From: Paludisphaera rhizosphaerae
Lineage (GTDB): Bacteria; Planctomycetota; Planctomycetia; Isosphaerales; Isosphaeraceae
Direction of reading: 5' to 3'
Assembly: GCF_011065895.1 (NCBI RefSeq)
Contig: NZ_JAALCR010000015.1
Span: forward strand, 148,100-212,099
DNA: 64,000 nucleotides
The notes below the pieces were generated by a model, which saw nothing but the letters and a program-made list of their open reading frames with translations, made no database searches and was not told the DNA's origin. The translations under genes and the position numbers were made by a program. This document shows, piece after piece, positions 43,001 through 51,384 of this stretch. Every line of letters starts with the position of its first letter. Position 1 is the stretch's first letter.

Positions 43001-44454
43001 TTCTCCGCACCCATGCCCTCGTCGGGCTGGCCGACGTCCTGGGGCGTTATCCGATCGCCGCCGAGACGGCTCGCGGGTTGCTGGAGGAGTGGGTCGAATC
43101 GAGCGGCGTCGTTCGGGTGGAGCAGGGGGAGGACGGCCCGCTCTGGGCGGATCCTGAGAATCTCGCGGAAGTCCAAAGGCTGACGATCGCCCAGCGCCGG
43201 CGCGAGAGCGTGGCCGTCGCGCCTGAGGTCTTCGCCGACTTCGTCGCCCGCCGCCAGCACGTCCATCCCGCTGAGCGTCTTTCGGGCGTGGAAGGGGTCG
43301 AGGTCGTTCTCGACCAACTTCAGGGGTTCGCCGGGACGGCCCAGGCGTGGGAGGAGGAACTGCTCCCGCGGCGCGTCGTCGGTTTCACGCCTGCCATGCT
43401 CGATGAGATCCTGGCACGCGGCGGCTGGTCGTGGCGAGCCTGGACAGAAGGCGCTGGCGAGCCAACCGTAACGCTGGTCACCCGCGACTTCGGCGGTGGT
43501 TGGCCGTCGGAAGAGTCGGTTCCCCTGACAGACGCCGAGCGAGCCGCACTTGACGCCCTGGGTCTTCGTGGCGCCTCGTTCGCGGCGGATCTGGCGCGTG
43601 GGGCGAACCTGGATCAACACGCCACGAATCAGGCTCTGCGATCGCTAATGCGGCGGGGCCTCGTGCGCAACGACCGCTTCGACCCGCTGCGTCCGGGAGC
43701 TTTCGACGTGGTCGCATCGGCCGCGCGCGGCGGGCTGCGACGGGGGCGGTCTCGACGCCTTGACCTGAGCCGTCCCGAGGGCCGTTGGGAGGTCGTGCCC
43801 GAGGCTGACCCCGATCCCGAGCGTCGGGCCCTGACCTGGATCGACGCCCTGTTCGCCCGATTCGGCGTCCTGGCTCGTGAGACGGTCGCGTCCGAACCGT
43901 GGGCTGCTCCCTGGTCTGAGCTTTACCCGCACCTCGCCCGGCTGGAGCTTCGGGGGGAGATCCGAAGGGGATACTTCGTCGAGGGGCTTTCGGGGGTCCA
44001 GTACGCGACCGAGGAGGCCGCGGAGACTCTCGGAACGCTCGCGGCCTCGACAGGCCAGGAGGAGGCCGAGGTCATGCTGGCGGCCAGCGACTCCGCCAAC
44101 CTCTACGGATCCGGAGCGCCGCTCGACGTCCCGCTGCTCGAAGGGGGATCAGCCCGGCTGCTGAGGTCGCCCGGGAATTTTCTGGTGCTGCGCGGGGGCC
44201 GGCCGGTCCTGATCATTGAGGCGTACGGACGACGGCTCACCGGCCTGGCGTCGGCCTCGCGAGAGGAGCTGGATTCGGCCTTAGCCCGGGTGCTGGATCT
44301 GGTGTCGCCCGAGCGACGAGTCTTCAAGGTTGAGACCTACAACGGCGAACCGACTCTCGCCAGTCCCGCCGCCGGGCGGTTGGCGCAGCTCGGCTTCGTC
44401 CGCGATTATCCGGCGATGACATACTACGCCGCCTGGTCGGCCGGCGGGATTTGA
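40021..44454 (+). CDS. lhr: Lhr-family ATP-dependent helicase, full-length
   Basis: 1477 residues, close to E. coli Lhr (about 1540). Motif I is APTGSGKSLAAF (Lys64), motif II VVDEIHAVCGD (179-182), motif III LSATQKP, and motif VI GLQRVGRSGH. After the two RecA domains come the Lhr winged-helix/core region and a long C-terminal region (about 870-1477) with winged-helix-type segments and an AlkZ-like part (GGWSWRAWTEGAGEP, ending LGFVRDYPAMTYYA). Lhr translocates 3'-5' along ssDNA and is linked to DNA repair, and in E. coli its C-terminal domain was reported to be a uracil glycosylase. No partner MPE-type nuclease directly follows in the form known for Lhr-core, but a metallophosphoesterase fusion gene lies 120 bases downstream. 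Confidence 0.93.
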   Translation: MSSGRKKRGGRPGDDGDVLDLFLPPVASWFRSTLGEPTAPQRQGWRSISAGKNTLIAAPTGSGKSLAAFLAALDLLWRQPARGRGVRILYISPLKALNADVHRNLQVPLAGILEEAEASGTPLRALSAAVRSGDTPASERARILRKPPEILIITPESLHLMLTSQARETLREVSHVVVDEIHAVCGDKRGVFLALLLERLEALGAGRAFVRIGLSATQKPLEEVARYLGGLRPTGSGCMEFRPVEIVDASAPKSMDLRVIWPGGDGGLGPPGSIWPAIEDQVLGMVEEHRSTLVFANNRRTVEKLTARLNELAARDVERDTSNDSETDPEPGPFRAHHGSLSLEERRTTEEMLKNASLRAVVSTASLELGIDMGEVDLVCQVESPGNVARGLQRVGRSGHLVGGTSRGRLIAKTPSDLLESAALAKAMLAGDIEPLRVPRNCLDVLAQQVVACAAVDRWEAPALYDLVRRAYPFSDLPAEAFERVLMLVSGRYSTGSIRDLRARIVWDRIHNRLAPLPGTSRLALTGGGTIPDVGHYPVYLGEGGPKLGELDEEFVFERRVGESFMLGNSAWRIDVIDVHKVLVSPAGGSQVVMPFWRGETSPRSMELGRAVGGLTRVIAEHLDDPSLPRRLEEECRVEPPAARFLIRHVGRQRRLAGMVPDDRTVLVETFRDPAGETALAVLSPYGRMHLGLKLALLARIQDRLGMTASCLHGDDGLLFRLPGTDDPPLDILEGLDGAEAERLIRRVLPDTALFGLRFRQNAGRALLMPRPDPTKRTPLWLQRLRAKDLLGVVGAFPDHPIVVETFRECLDDDLLMPRLREFLDAIAAGTIRVEKRAAEVASPFASDLVFQFTAAYLYEWDEPRRKPDSTASAAVDEGLLDGLLHGLEAGRGIDEQAVGRLEARLRGRGRPPRTADEMAETLRTLGDLAPTDLSGPMEAFAIELEGQGRAERIDLPGVRETARWILAEEVSLYKSAFGDHPSVEDIATIVRRFLRTHALVGLADVLGRYPIAAETARGLLEEWVESSGVVRVEQGEDGPLWADPENLAEVQRLTIAQRRRESVAVAPEVFADFVARRQHVHPAERLSGVEGVEVVLDQLQGFAGTAQAWEEELLPRRVVGFTPAMLDEILARGGWSWRAWTEGAGEPTVTLVTRDFGGGWPSEESVPLTDAERAALDALGLRGASFAADLARGANLDQHATNQALRSLMRRGLVRNDRFDPLRPGAFDVVASAARGGLRRGRSRRLDLSRPEGRWEVVPEADPDPERRALTWIDALFARFGVLARETVASEPWAAPWSELYPHLARLELRGEIRRGYFVEGLSGVQYATEEAAETLGTLAASTGQEEAEVMLAASDSANLYGSGAPLDVPLLEGGSARLLRSPGNFLVLRGGRPVLIIEAYGRRLTGLASASREELDSALARVLDLVSPERRVFKVETYNGEPTLASPAAGRLAQLGFVRDYPAMTYYAAWSAGGI

Positions 44455-44574
44455 AGATTTCGTGGATCGCGGTCGTCCTTTGCGCGGGCTGTTTGCCATC
44501 CTGTCGACCGAGCGTTACGCTTCTGCGAGAGAGCAGCGCCGTTCCGTGGGCCTTCTGGGAGTCGAATCGACCCG

Positions 44575-46101
44575 ATGTCCGTCCTTGCGCCGCCGGAACT
44601 TCAGGACCGGATGTACGATTGCATCGTCGTCAGCGACCTCCACCTCGGCAGCGAGGTCTGCCAGGCTCGGCTGCTGGAGGAGTTTCTGATCTGGGCGTTC
44701 GAGCATTGCCGGACGCTCGTGATCAACGGCGACATCTTCGACGACCTGAACTTCAAGCGGCTCTCCAAGCGTCACTTCGCCTGCCTGAAGGTAATTCGCC
44801 GCAACAGCGACCGCCGCGACGTGCGCGTCGTCTGGGTGCGCGGTAATCACGACGGTCCGGCGGAGATCGTCAGCCACATCGTCGGCGTCGAGATCCTCGA
44901 CGAATACGTCTACTCGAACGGCAAGATTCAGCTTCTCATCCTCCACGGCGACCAGTTCGACAGGATTGTCAGCGATTATCCCTGGCTCACCGACCTTGCT
45001 TCAGGGGCGTTTTATTACATTCAGAAGTGGATGCCCCATCGCGCCGCGCGATGGATTCGTCGGATCAGCAAGAAGTTCCAGCGCAACAGCCATTTGATCG
45101 AACTTGGCGCGGCCGATTACGCCCGAAGCCGGGGCTTCCGCTTCGTCACCTGCGGCCACACCCACCTGCCGCTGACGGCCGATCATGACGGCGTCCGCTA
45201 CATCAACAGCGGCACATGGACCGATGCGCCGCCCTGTCCCTTCGTCGTCGTGGAAGGCGCCGACGCCCGTCTGGAGTTCTGGCCGCTGCCGGCGGTTGTC
45301 CTTGATTCCGATCCGGTCCGGCCGCATCTCAGAGCGGGAGGCGTCTCGGACCGTGGGAATGTTCGCGAGCATAATGAGGACAACTACTTCATCCCCGGTC
45401 GCGACGATGCTCGGGACAAGACCGGCGATTCCCACGAACTATCGAGCCTCTTCCTCGTGGCCGATGGGTGTGACGGCTGGGATGAGCCCGGGGGCGAGCA
45501 GGCCAGTTTGATGGCCGTCGAGAGGATCCCTCGCGAAATCGCCCGGCGTCTGCCGGCCGATGAGACCGATTCTCGCCTCGTCCAGGAAGCGATCCGCGAG
45601 GCCGTCGCCCAGGTCAATCAGGAGATCCTCGGCGGCTCCGAGGCCATCGGCTTGGGGACGACGATCGTCCTGGCCCTGTTTCGCCCGGATCAGGTGTACG
45701 TCACTGGTCTGGGCGACTCACGAGCCTACCGCCTCCGCGATGGGGAGCTGGAGCGTTTGACGACGGACCACACGCTGGGGTGGGCTTTGGCCAAGGCCGG
45801 CACGATCACGCCGGAGGAGCTGCCGAACCACAAGTTCAAGAACGTCCTGTACCTCCACCTGGGGAGCAAAGAGGCCCAGAACGGGCCCGAGGACATCCGT
45901 GTGATGGACGTCCAGCCGGGAGATCGCTTCCTCCTGGCGACCGACGGGCTTACCAACGTCGTCTCCGATCCGGAGATCGGTCGGATTCTGGGGACGGTCG
46001 ACGACCCCCAGGCGGCGGCCGTCATGCTGAAGGATCTCGCCCTGACGAACGACTCGAAAGACAACGTCACCTGCCTGGTCGTTCACGTCCCAGCGCGATA
46101 G
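44575..46101 (+). CDS. Fusion: LpxH-like metallophosphoesterase + PP2C phosphatase
   Basis: 508 residues joining two phosphatase folds. Residues about 14-245 are a calcineurin-like phosphoesterase with all metal motifs: SDLHLGS (Asp21, His23), NGDIFDDL, RGNHDG, LHGDQFD and CGHTHLPL (His195, His197). The closest family is UDP-2,3-diacylglucosamine diphosphatase-like. Residues 257-508 are a PP2C domain starting VSDRGNVREHNEDNYF and ending NDSKDNVTCLVVHV. It is about three-quarters identical by eye to the PP2C at 37596, including the segment TPEELPNHKFKNVLYL. The DGMGG motif is altered to DGCDG with extra residues (Asp297 kept). No stop or frameshift separates the halves. The DNA differs at many silent sites from the other PP2C gene, so it is not an assembly duplicate. 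Confidence 0.9.
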   Translation: MSVLAPPELQDRMYDCIVVSDLHLGSEVCQARLLEEFLIWAFEHCRTLVINGDIFDDLNFKRLSKRHFACLKVIRRNSDRRDVRVVWVRGNHDGPAEIVSHIVGVEILDEYVYSNGKIQLLILHGDQFDRIVSDYPWLTDLASGAFYYIQKWMPHRAARWIRRISKKFQRNSHLIELGAADYARSRGFRFVTCGHTHLPLTADHDGVRYINSGTWTDAPPCPFVVVEGADARLEFWPLPAVVLDSDPVRPHLRAGGVSDRGNVREHNEDNYFIPGRDDARDKTGDSHELSSLFLVADGCDGWDEPGGEQASLMAVERIPREIARRLPADETDSRLVQEAIREAVAQVNQEILGGSEAIGLGTTIVLALFRPDQVYVTGLGDSRAYRLRDGELERLTTDHTLGWALAKAGTITPEELPNHKFKNVLYLHLGSKEAQNGPEDIRVMDVQPGDRFLLATDGLTNVVSDPEIGRILGTVDDPQAAAVMLKDLALTNDSKDNVTCLVVHVPAR

Positions 46102-46189
46102 GGGCTCGGCACAGCGTTTCCATGTTCGCTCTTCGCGCCAGTCGAGCGGTTGACCGCCCGGATTCCCGACCATTACCAGGAGCCCTCCC

Positions 46190-47728
46190 ATGGCCACGAC
46201 GCGACCTGAGCGCGATTCGATGGGCGAGATGGAAGTGCCGGCCGACGCCTATTACGGAGCGCAGAGCGAGCGAGCCCGGCGCAACTTCGAGATCGGTTCG
46301 CTCAAATTCCCCCGCCCCTTTCTACGGGCGTTGGGGCTCATCAAGAAGAGTGCGGCGAAGGTTAACGTCGAGTTGGGTCTGCTGGACTCCCAACTCGGAA
46401 CGCTGATCGAGCAGGCCGCGCAGGAGGTCGCCGACGGCCGTCGCGACGACCAGTTCCCGCTAGTAATCTTCCAGACGGGGAGCGGCACGTCCACGAACAT
46501 GAACGCCAACGAGGTCATCGCCGGGCTGGCCAACGAGAAGGCGACCGGCCGTCGCGGGGGACGTTCGCCGGTCCACCCCAACGACGCCGTGAATTTGGGG
46601 CAGTCGTCGAATGACGTCATCCCGACGGCCATCCACGTCTCGGCGCGCGAGGAGATCGAGCGACGTTTGCTGCCCGCCCTGACCCGCCTGCGCAATGCAC
46701 TGGCCGAACGCGCCGAGGCTTTCGACGGGATCGTCAAGATCGGTCGCACCCACCTGCAAGACGCGGTGCCGATCCGGCTGGGCCAGGAGTTCGCCGGCTA
46801 CGCTTCCCAGATCGATCACGGGCTGCGGAGGCTGGCGACGGCGTCCGAGGCCCTGGCGGAGCTTCCCATCGGCGGCACGGCGTTGGGGACAGGCGTGAAC
46901 ACCCACGCAGAATTCCCGGCGCGAATGGCCGAGGCGATCGGCCGTGAGACCGGTCTCACGTTTCGCCCCGCCTCGAGCTTCTTCGAGGCGATGGCGGGGC
47001 GTGACGCCGTCGTCGAGGCCTCGGCGATGCTCCGCACGACGGCGGTGAGCCTGTCGAACATCGCCAACAACCTCCGGCTCCTGGGAAGCGGCCCGCGCTG
47101 CGGGATCGGCGAGATCAAGATCCCGGAGTTGCAGCCGGGAAGCTCGATTATGCCGGGAAAAGTCAACCCGGTGATTCCCGAAGCCGTCATGATGGTCGCC
47201 GCGCAGGTTGTCGGCAACGACGCAACGATCGCCTGGGCCAACGCGCTGGGGTCGAATTTCGACCTCAACGTCATGATGCCCGTCATGGCGTACAATCTGT
47301 TGGAGTCGATCGAGTTGATGACGGCCGCGGCCGAGCATCTCGTCGCCAAGTGCATCGACGCTCGCGAGTTCCTCTCGGGTCAGAAGGCCCACGGGACGAC
47401 GCGCATGGAGGCCGACGAGGCTCGCTGCCGGGAGCACGTCGAGCGCAGTCTGGCGATGTGCACGGCGCTCGCGCCTCGAATCGGCTATGACAACGCCGCG
47501 GCCCTGGCGAAGACCGCCTACCGCGACGGGGCGACGATCCGGGAACTGGCTCACTCGATGGCGGGGCTCGATCCAGACGCCGTCGCCGGCAAACTCGGCG
47601 ATCCGGCATCGGCCGAGGTACTCCGGAAACACGGGGGCTTTCCGTCGGCGGCCGAGATCGATCGGCTGCTCGACCCGATGAGTCAGACGGAACGCGGCAT
47701 GGGGGGCGTTGGCGGCGGCGGGGGCTGA
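46190..47728 (+). CDS. fumC: Class II fumarate hydratase
   Basis: 512 residues starting MATTRPERDSMGEMEVPADAYYG, ATG behind AGGAG. Signature regions are present: TGSGTSTNMNANEVI, HPNDAVNLGQSSNDVIPTA, KIGRTHLQDAVPI and GSSIMPGKVNPVIPEA (the fumarase/aspartase signature). It interconverts fumarate and malate in the TCA cycle, in the cytoplasm as a homotetramer. The enzyme is about 45 residues longer than E. coli FumC (467). The extra lies in the C-terminal portion, which ends in a Gly-rich tail (GMGGVGGGGG). Aspartase is excluded by overall resemblance to FumC, though I cannot test this by alignment. It stands as its own unit. Confidence 0.93.
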   Translation: MATTRPERDSMGEMEVPADAYYGAQSERARRNFEIGSLKFPRPFLRALGLIKKSAAKVNVELGLLDSQLGTLIEQAAQEVADGRRDDQFPLVIFQTGSGTSTNMNANEVIAGLANEKATGRRGGRSPVHPNDAVNLGQSSNDVIPTAIHVSAREEIERRLLPALTRLRNALAERAEAFDGIVKIGRTHLQDAVPIRLGQEFAGYASQIDHGLRRLATASEALAELPIGGTALGTGVNTHAEFPARMAEAIGRETGLTFRPASSFFEAMAGRDAVVEASAMLRTTAVSLSNIANNLRLLGSGPRCGIGEIKIPELQPGSSIMPGKVNPVIPEAVMMVAAQVVGNDATIAWANALGSNFDLNVMMPVMAYNLLESIELMTAAAEHLVAKCIDAREFLSGQKAHGTTRMEADEARCREHVERSLAMCTALAPRIGYDNAAALAKTAYRDGATIRELAHSMAGLDPDAVAGKLGDPASAEVLRKHGGFPSAAEIDRLLDPMSQTERGMGGVGGGGG

Positions 47729-47824
47729 TCATGTGGATTCGGGGAAACTCCTCTGGGCGGGCGGGGGGCTGATCGTGGAAAATTGGCGGCGGTGCGAATC
47801 ACGCTGGCAAGAGGGCGACGTCTC

Positions 47825-49027
47825 ATGAGCGATCTCCCCGATTTCGACCTCGACTGCGAGTGGCTCGACCCGTCGTCTACCGCCGAACCGCAGCCGCCCG
47901 CGGCAGCCGCCGCGCCGGTGGTCGACGAGCCCCCGACGGCCAAGCCGGCCGATCCCGTCGTGGTCATCCAATATCGAAACCGCGGCGTCTCGCCGATCCT
48001 GCTGTTTCCGATGACGCTGATCGCTTCCCTTGCGCTCTTCGCGGGCTACCACCATTTCTTCGTCCGGCCGATCTACACGCAGGACGGGGGCTTCGCCTTC
48101 GCCCGCGCCGCCGAGCCCGCCTCGCTCGCCGCTCCGGAACGCGATCCCGCGGTTGCGCAGGTTTCGACGACCTTGCCGATTCAGGTCGCGCCGGCGACCG
48201 TGCCGCTGTCGCTGGAAAGCCAGCCGCTCGGACCGATTGCGCCAGTGCTGCCGCCTCCCCTGACGCTCGAGGTTCAACCCGCCGGGCCCGTTGAAGCGCT
48301 CTCGCTGACGCCGTCCGTCGTCCAGTCGACTGAGACGCAGAAGCCTGAGCCCGCCGAAACACCCAAGGTCGATGCCGAGGATTCCAAGCCTCGGATCTCG
48401 ATCGCCTCCACGGCCGTCGATCCCGTGAAGGAAGAGCCTCCGGCGCCAGAGGCCGACGCCATCCCCGCCGCGGATACCCCGACTCGCGAGCAGATGATGG
48501 AGCGGATTCGACAGGAAGCCGAGCTAAAGGAGTTGCAGCAGAGGGGCATGGAACAACGCCAGGCTGACGCCGCCGCCCAGTTCCATGCCGAGGACACTCA
48601 GCGGATTCAGGAGGAGCGGGTGTCTTTCCACAAGTCGCTGCAAGAGATCGTATCGGTCGGCGGTCGGGACGTCGGCAAGGCGATCGACGACCTCTGCGAC
48701 AAGTACGGCCGCGGCTACAGCCAGGAGAAGAGGAACGAGGTCAAGGCCGTCATGGAGCGGGCCCACGGCAAGCGGTCCCGCCGGGAAGAGGTCGGGCTGC
48801 TCCGTTACATGGGCGTGCCCGAACCGGGTGTTCTCGATTACCTCTCGAACGAGGTCCATCGCACCTCTCTCCACAAGCGCAACGGCCCGCAGAATCCGGA
48901 CGAGGTCCGTCTCTTCGCCGCGCGGCAGTTACTCCAGATCGGCCCGGATGCCCCCCCGCCGCGCGTGACCGGCGACACCCCTCAGCCTCAGGTGAACCGC
49001 TCCGTGCCGATGCGTCGCGGACGCTAA
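47825..49027 (+). CDS. Membrane-anchored protein of unknown function with Pro/Ala-rich region
   Basis: About 400 residues. An acidic cytoplasmic N-terminus (SDLPDFDLDCEWLDP) precedes one transmembrane helix (ILLFPMTLIASLALFAGYHHFF, about residues 55-76). A long Pro/Ala/Glu-rich low-complexity stretch follows (about 95-215) and then a charged helical, probably coiled-coil segment (REQMMERIRQEAELKELQQR, about 220-270). The last 110 residues are more globular (GKAIDDLCDKYGRGYSQEKR, LLRYMGVPEPGVLDYLSNE) and lack motifs I recognise. The topology puts the helical and globular parts outside the cytoplasm. Start ATG 47825 lies just after GAGGGCGACG. It precedes the metallopeptidase gene by 60 bases on the same strand. 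Confidence 0.75.
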   Translation: MSDLPDFDLDCEWLDPSSTAEPQPPAAAAAPVVDEPPTAKPADPVVVIQYRNRGVSPILLFPMTLIASLALFAGYHHFFVRPIYTQDGGFAFARAAEPASLAAPERDPAVAQVSTTLPIQVAPATVPLSLESQPLGPIAPVLPPPLTLEVQPAGPVEALSLTPSVVQSTETQKPEPAETPKVDAEDSKPRISIASTAVDPVKEEPPAPEADAIPAADTPTREQMMERIRQEAELKELQQRGMEQRQADAAAQFHAEDTQRIQEERVSFHKSLQEIVSVGGRDVGKAIDDLCDKYGRGYSQEKRNEVKAVMERAHGKRSRREEVGLLRYMGVPEPGVLDYLSNEVHRTSLHKRNGPQNPDEVRLFAARQLLQIGPDAPPPRVTGDTPQPQVNRSVPMRRGR

Positions 49028-49087
49028 TCTCGTAGATCGTCGAAATTGATCCAGGACGAAGCCTTCACCGGACCAGGGAAGACTCCC

Positions 49088-50548
49088 ATGCATCGTTTCG
49101 CCTTCGCGGCGTCGTTGATCTCCGCCATCGCCTTCGGTTGTGTCGTCTCAGCAGAGGACAACCCGGACGTCAAGGCGGGAACCGGGCTCCTGAAAGAAGG
49201 CGACGACCTTGCCGACAAGGGACAGCCCAACGAGGCCCAGATCCGTTACAAGGAGGCCTTCGAGAAGATCCTCCCAAAACTTCGCGGAATCCCCTTCCGC
49301 CACGAGGTCAAGCGCGACGTCACCAAGCGCGAGAAGATGCAGGAGATGCTCCTCAAGGAGTTCGAGGCGGACATGACCCCCGCCGAGTTCGAGGCCCAGG
49401 AGAAAACCTACAAGGCCTTCGGCATGATCCCGGCGGACATGGATCTGAAGAAACTCCTCGTCGACGTCTACTCTGAGGAGATCGCCGCTTACTACGATCC
49501 CAAGACCAAGACGATGTACATGATTGAGGAGCCTGAGGAGCAGCGGAACAAGCCCCCCACGTTCCTGGAGAAGTTCCTCGGCAAGACGGGAGGGTTCGAC
49601 AAGGACGAGAACAAGACGGTCATCGCCCACGAGATGACCCACGCCCTCTCCGACCAGCACTTCGATCTGGACGCCCTGCACGAGGCCTCGAAGAAGAACG
49701 ACGACCATTCGATGGCGGTCTCCGCACTCATCGAAGGCGAGGCGACGCTCGCCATGATGGCCGCCGGCCAGGATGACTGGGACGGGAGCCAGATCGTCAA
49801 GACTCCCGCCGAGGCGCTGGGCCGCACCATGGAGTTCATGGCGCCGTTTCTGACCTCCCTGGGTGGCGGCAAGTCGCTGAAGAACGCTCCGCCGATCATC
49901 TCGGATTCGATGCTCTTCCCCTATCTCCGCGGCCTGGTCTACTGCGCCCGCCTCGCCAACGACGACGGCTGGAAGGGGATCGACGCCGCCTACCTCGATC
50001 CGCCGCTCTCGACCGAGCAGATCCTCCATCCCTCGAAGTATCGGGCCAAGCCGGATTACCCCACTCTCGTCGACCTGGGGGCGATTTCCCCGGGTGATGG
50101 CTGGAAGGAGATCGCCCGCAACGTGATGGGTGAAATGCAGACGGCCGTCATGCTCAAGCGCCACGGGGGCGGGCCCGCCGCCGCCGGCTGGGACGGCGAC
50201 CGTTACGCCGTCTTCGAAGGCCCCGACGCAAAGCTGGGCCTCGTCTGGATGACGACCTGGGACAGCGAGGATGACGCCCAGCAATTCGCCGAGGCCTACG
50301 CCCGATACCAGACCTCGCGCATGGGGGACAAGAAGTTCCAGCCGGTGGAAGTCCCGCGCTCGCTCTGGAGGGCGGTCGACGACGTGACGTGGATCGTGGA
50401 CCGTCGGGGCTCTGACGTGGTCGTCGTGGAAGGTTTCCCGCCGTCGACCTCGTCTCCCCTGGTGGAATCCGCCTTCAAATCGGCGAAAACGGAGATGAAA
50501 CCGACGCCCAGGGAACCGAAGCCGGCCGTTCCGGAACCTGCCCACTAG
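49088..50548 (+). CDS. Secreted HEXXH zinc metallopeptidase-like protein
   Basis: 486 residues, ATG 49088 with AGGGAAG 6 bases ahead. The signal peptide (1-21, FAASLISAIAFGCVVSAEDN) contains a Cys, but no proper lipobox. A helical region (about 28-110) leads into VDVYSEEIAAYYDPKTKTMY. Then comes the zinc-binding motif HEMTH (His181, Glu182, His185) in VIAHEMTHALSDQHF. About 40 residues later ALIEGEATLAMM supplies a likely third ligand Glu, as in gluzincins. The remaining 270 residues have no known domain. A periplasmic or extracellular protease is likely, with unknown substrate. A GC hairpin follows before msrB. Confidence 0.82.
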   Translation: MHRFAFAASLISAIAFGCVVSAEDNPDVKAGTGLLKEGDDLADKGQPNEAQIRYKEAFEKILPKLRGIPFRHEVKRDVTKREKMQEMLLKEFEADMTPAEFEAQEKTYKAFGMIPADMDLKKLLVDVYSEEIAAYYDPKTKTMYMIEEPEEQRNKPPTFLEKFLGKTGGFDKDENKTVIAHEMTHALSDQHFDLDALHEASKKNDDHSMAVSALIEGEATLAMMAAGQDDWDGSQIVKTPAEALGRTMEFMAPFLTSLGGGKSLKNAPPIISDSMLFPYLRGLVYCARLANDDGWKGIDAAYLDPPLSTEQILHPSKYRAKPDYPTLVDLGAISPGDGWKEIARNVMGEMQTAVMLKRHGGGPAAAGWDGDRYAVFEGPDAKLGLVWMTTWDSEDDAQQFAEAYARYQTSRMGDKKFQPVEVPRSLWRAVDDVTWIVDRRGSDVVVVEGFPPSTSSPLVESAFKSAKTEMKPTPREPKPAVPEPAH

Positions 50549-50585
50549 ACCGACCGGTAGAATGAAGTCAAAGTCAGAATCTCAC

Positions 50586-50607
50586 GGCGTCGCCGCGCGG
50601 CGACGCC
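50586..50607 (+). terminator. Hairpin terminator between the metallopeptidase and msrB genes
   Basis: GGCGTCGCC (50586-50594) and GGCGACGCC (50599-50607) form a perfect nine-base-pair stem with loop GCGC, 38 bases after the metallopeptidase stop. No U-run follows. Confidence 0.55.
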
Positions 50608-50644
50608 TGCGCCTGTCCCGACTTCAACCCAGGACGGCCGTTCC

Positions 50645-51373
50645 ATGCTCATCCTTCCCCCACGTTCCGGCCTGATCCGCCTCGTCGTCAGCGCCGGTTT
50701 CCTCGCCGCCTTCACGAGCTTCGCCTCCGCTCAGTCGACGTCGAACCGCCAGGAGGCCCAGCCCTCCACCAAGGACGCGACCCCCGCCACCCCAGCCGAC
50801 GAGGCCTCCAAGGATTCGACCGCCCAGAAGAACGCGCCCGCCAAGGAACCCGAGCACGTCTACAAGACGGACGAGGAGTGGCGACGGCTTCTCACCCACG
50901 ACCAGTATCTGGTGACTCGGATGAAGGCCACGGAGCCCGCCTTCTCGGGGCGCTACGCGACCGGCCACTACAAGGGGACGTTCCTCTGCGTCTGCTGCGG
51001 GGCGAAGCTGTTCGACTCGCAGACCAAGTTCGATTCCGGCACCGGATGGCCCAGCTTCTGGCGGCCCGCCACCGCGAAGGCCCTTGAACAGGCCTACGAT
51101 CGCAGCGAGGCGGAACTCCGGGTCGAGGTCACCTGCGCCCGCTGCGGTGCGCACCTTGGGCACGTCTTCAACGACGGCCCAGCGCCAACGGGTCTGCGCT
51201 ACTGCATCAACTCGCTGGCCATCAAGCTGGATTCCGAGCCGGTCCGGCCGACGTCCGCCTCGCGGCGGGCGCCGAACCGGAAGCGATCGACGCAGACCCG
51301 CGACGCCCGCGCTGAGTCTCCTGAGGCCACCGCGCCTCCCGAGGACGACGCGAAACCGAAGAACCCGGCCTGA
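50645..51373 (+). CDS. msrB: Secreted peptide-methionine (R)-S-oxide reductase
   Basis: 242 residues: signal peptide (about 1-29, GFLAAFTSFASAQ), a low-complexity linker (30-65), and the MsrB domain (about 70-200). Zinc Cys pairs are CVCCG and CARCG. FDSGTGWPSFWRP and GAHLGHVFNDGP are signatures, and GLRYCINSLAI holds catalytic Cys187. It reduces methionine-R-sulfoxide in damaged proteins. The signal peptide indicates action in the periplasm, which needs an external electron donor such as a thioredoxin-like protein. A basic Arg/Pro-rich tail of about 45 residues ends the protein. ATG follows AGGACGG. The gene is convergent with the hydrolase gene, 11 bases apart. Confidence 0.93.
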   Translation: MLILPPRSGLIRLVVSAGFLAAFTSFASAQSTSNRQEAQPSTKDATPATPADEASKDSTAQKNAPAKEPEHVYKTDEEWRRLLTHDQYLVTRMKATEPAFSGRYATGHYKGTFLCVCCGAKLFDSQTKFDSGTGWPSFWRPATAKALEQAYDRSEAELRVEVTCARCGAHLGHVFNDGPAPTGLRYCINSLAIKLDSEPVRPTSASRRAPNRKRSTQTRDARAESPEATAPPEDDAKPKNPA

Positions 51374-51384
51374 CCGGCGCGCGA

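Noticed and set aside
46460..47632. 390-codon minus-strand open frame opposite fumC
   Set aside because: fumC is certain from its signature motifs and the antisense frame has only biased composition.
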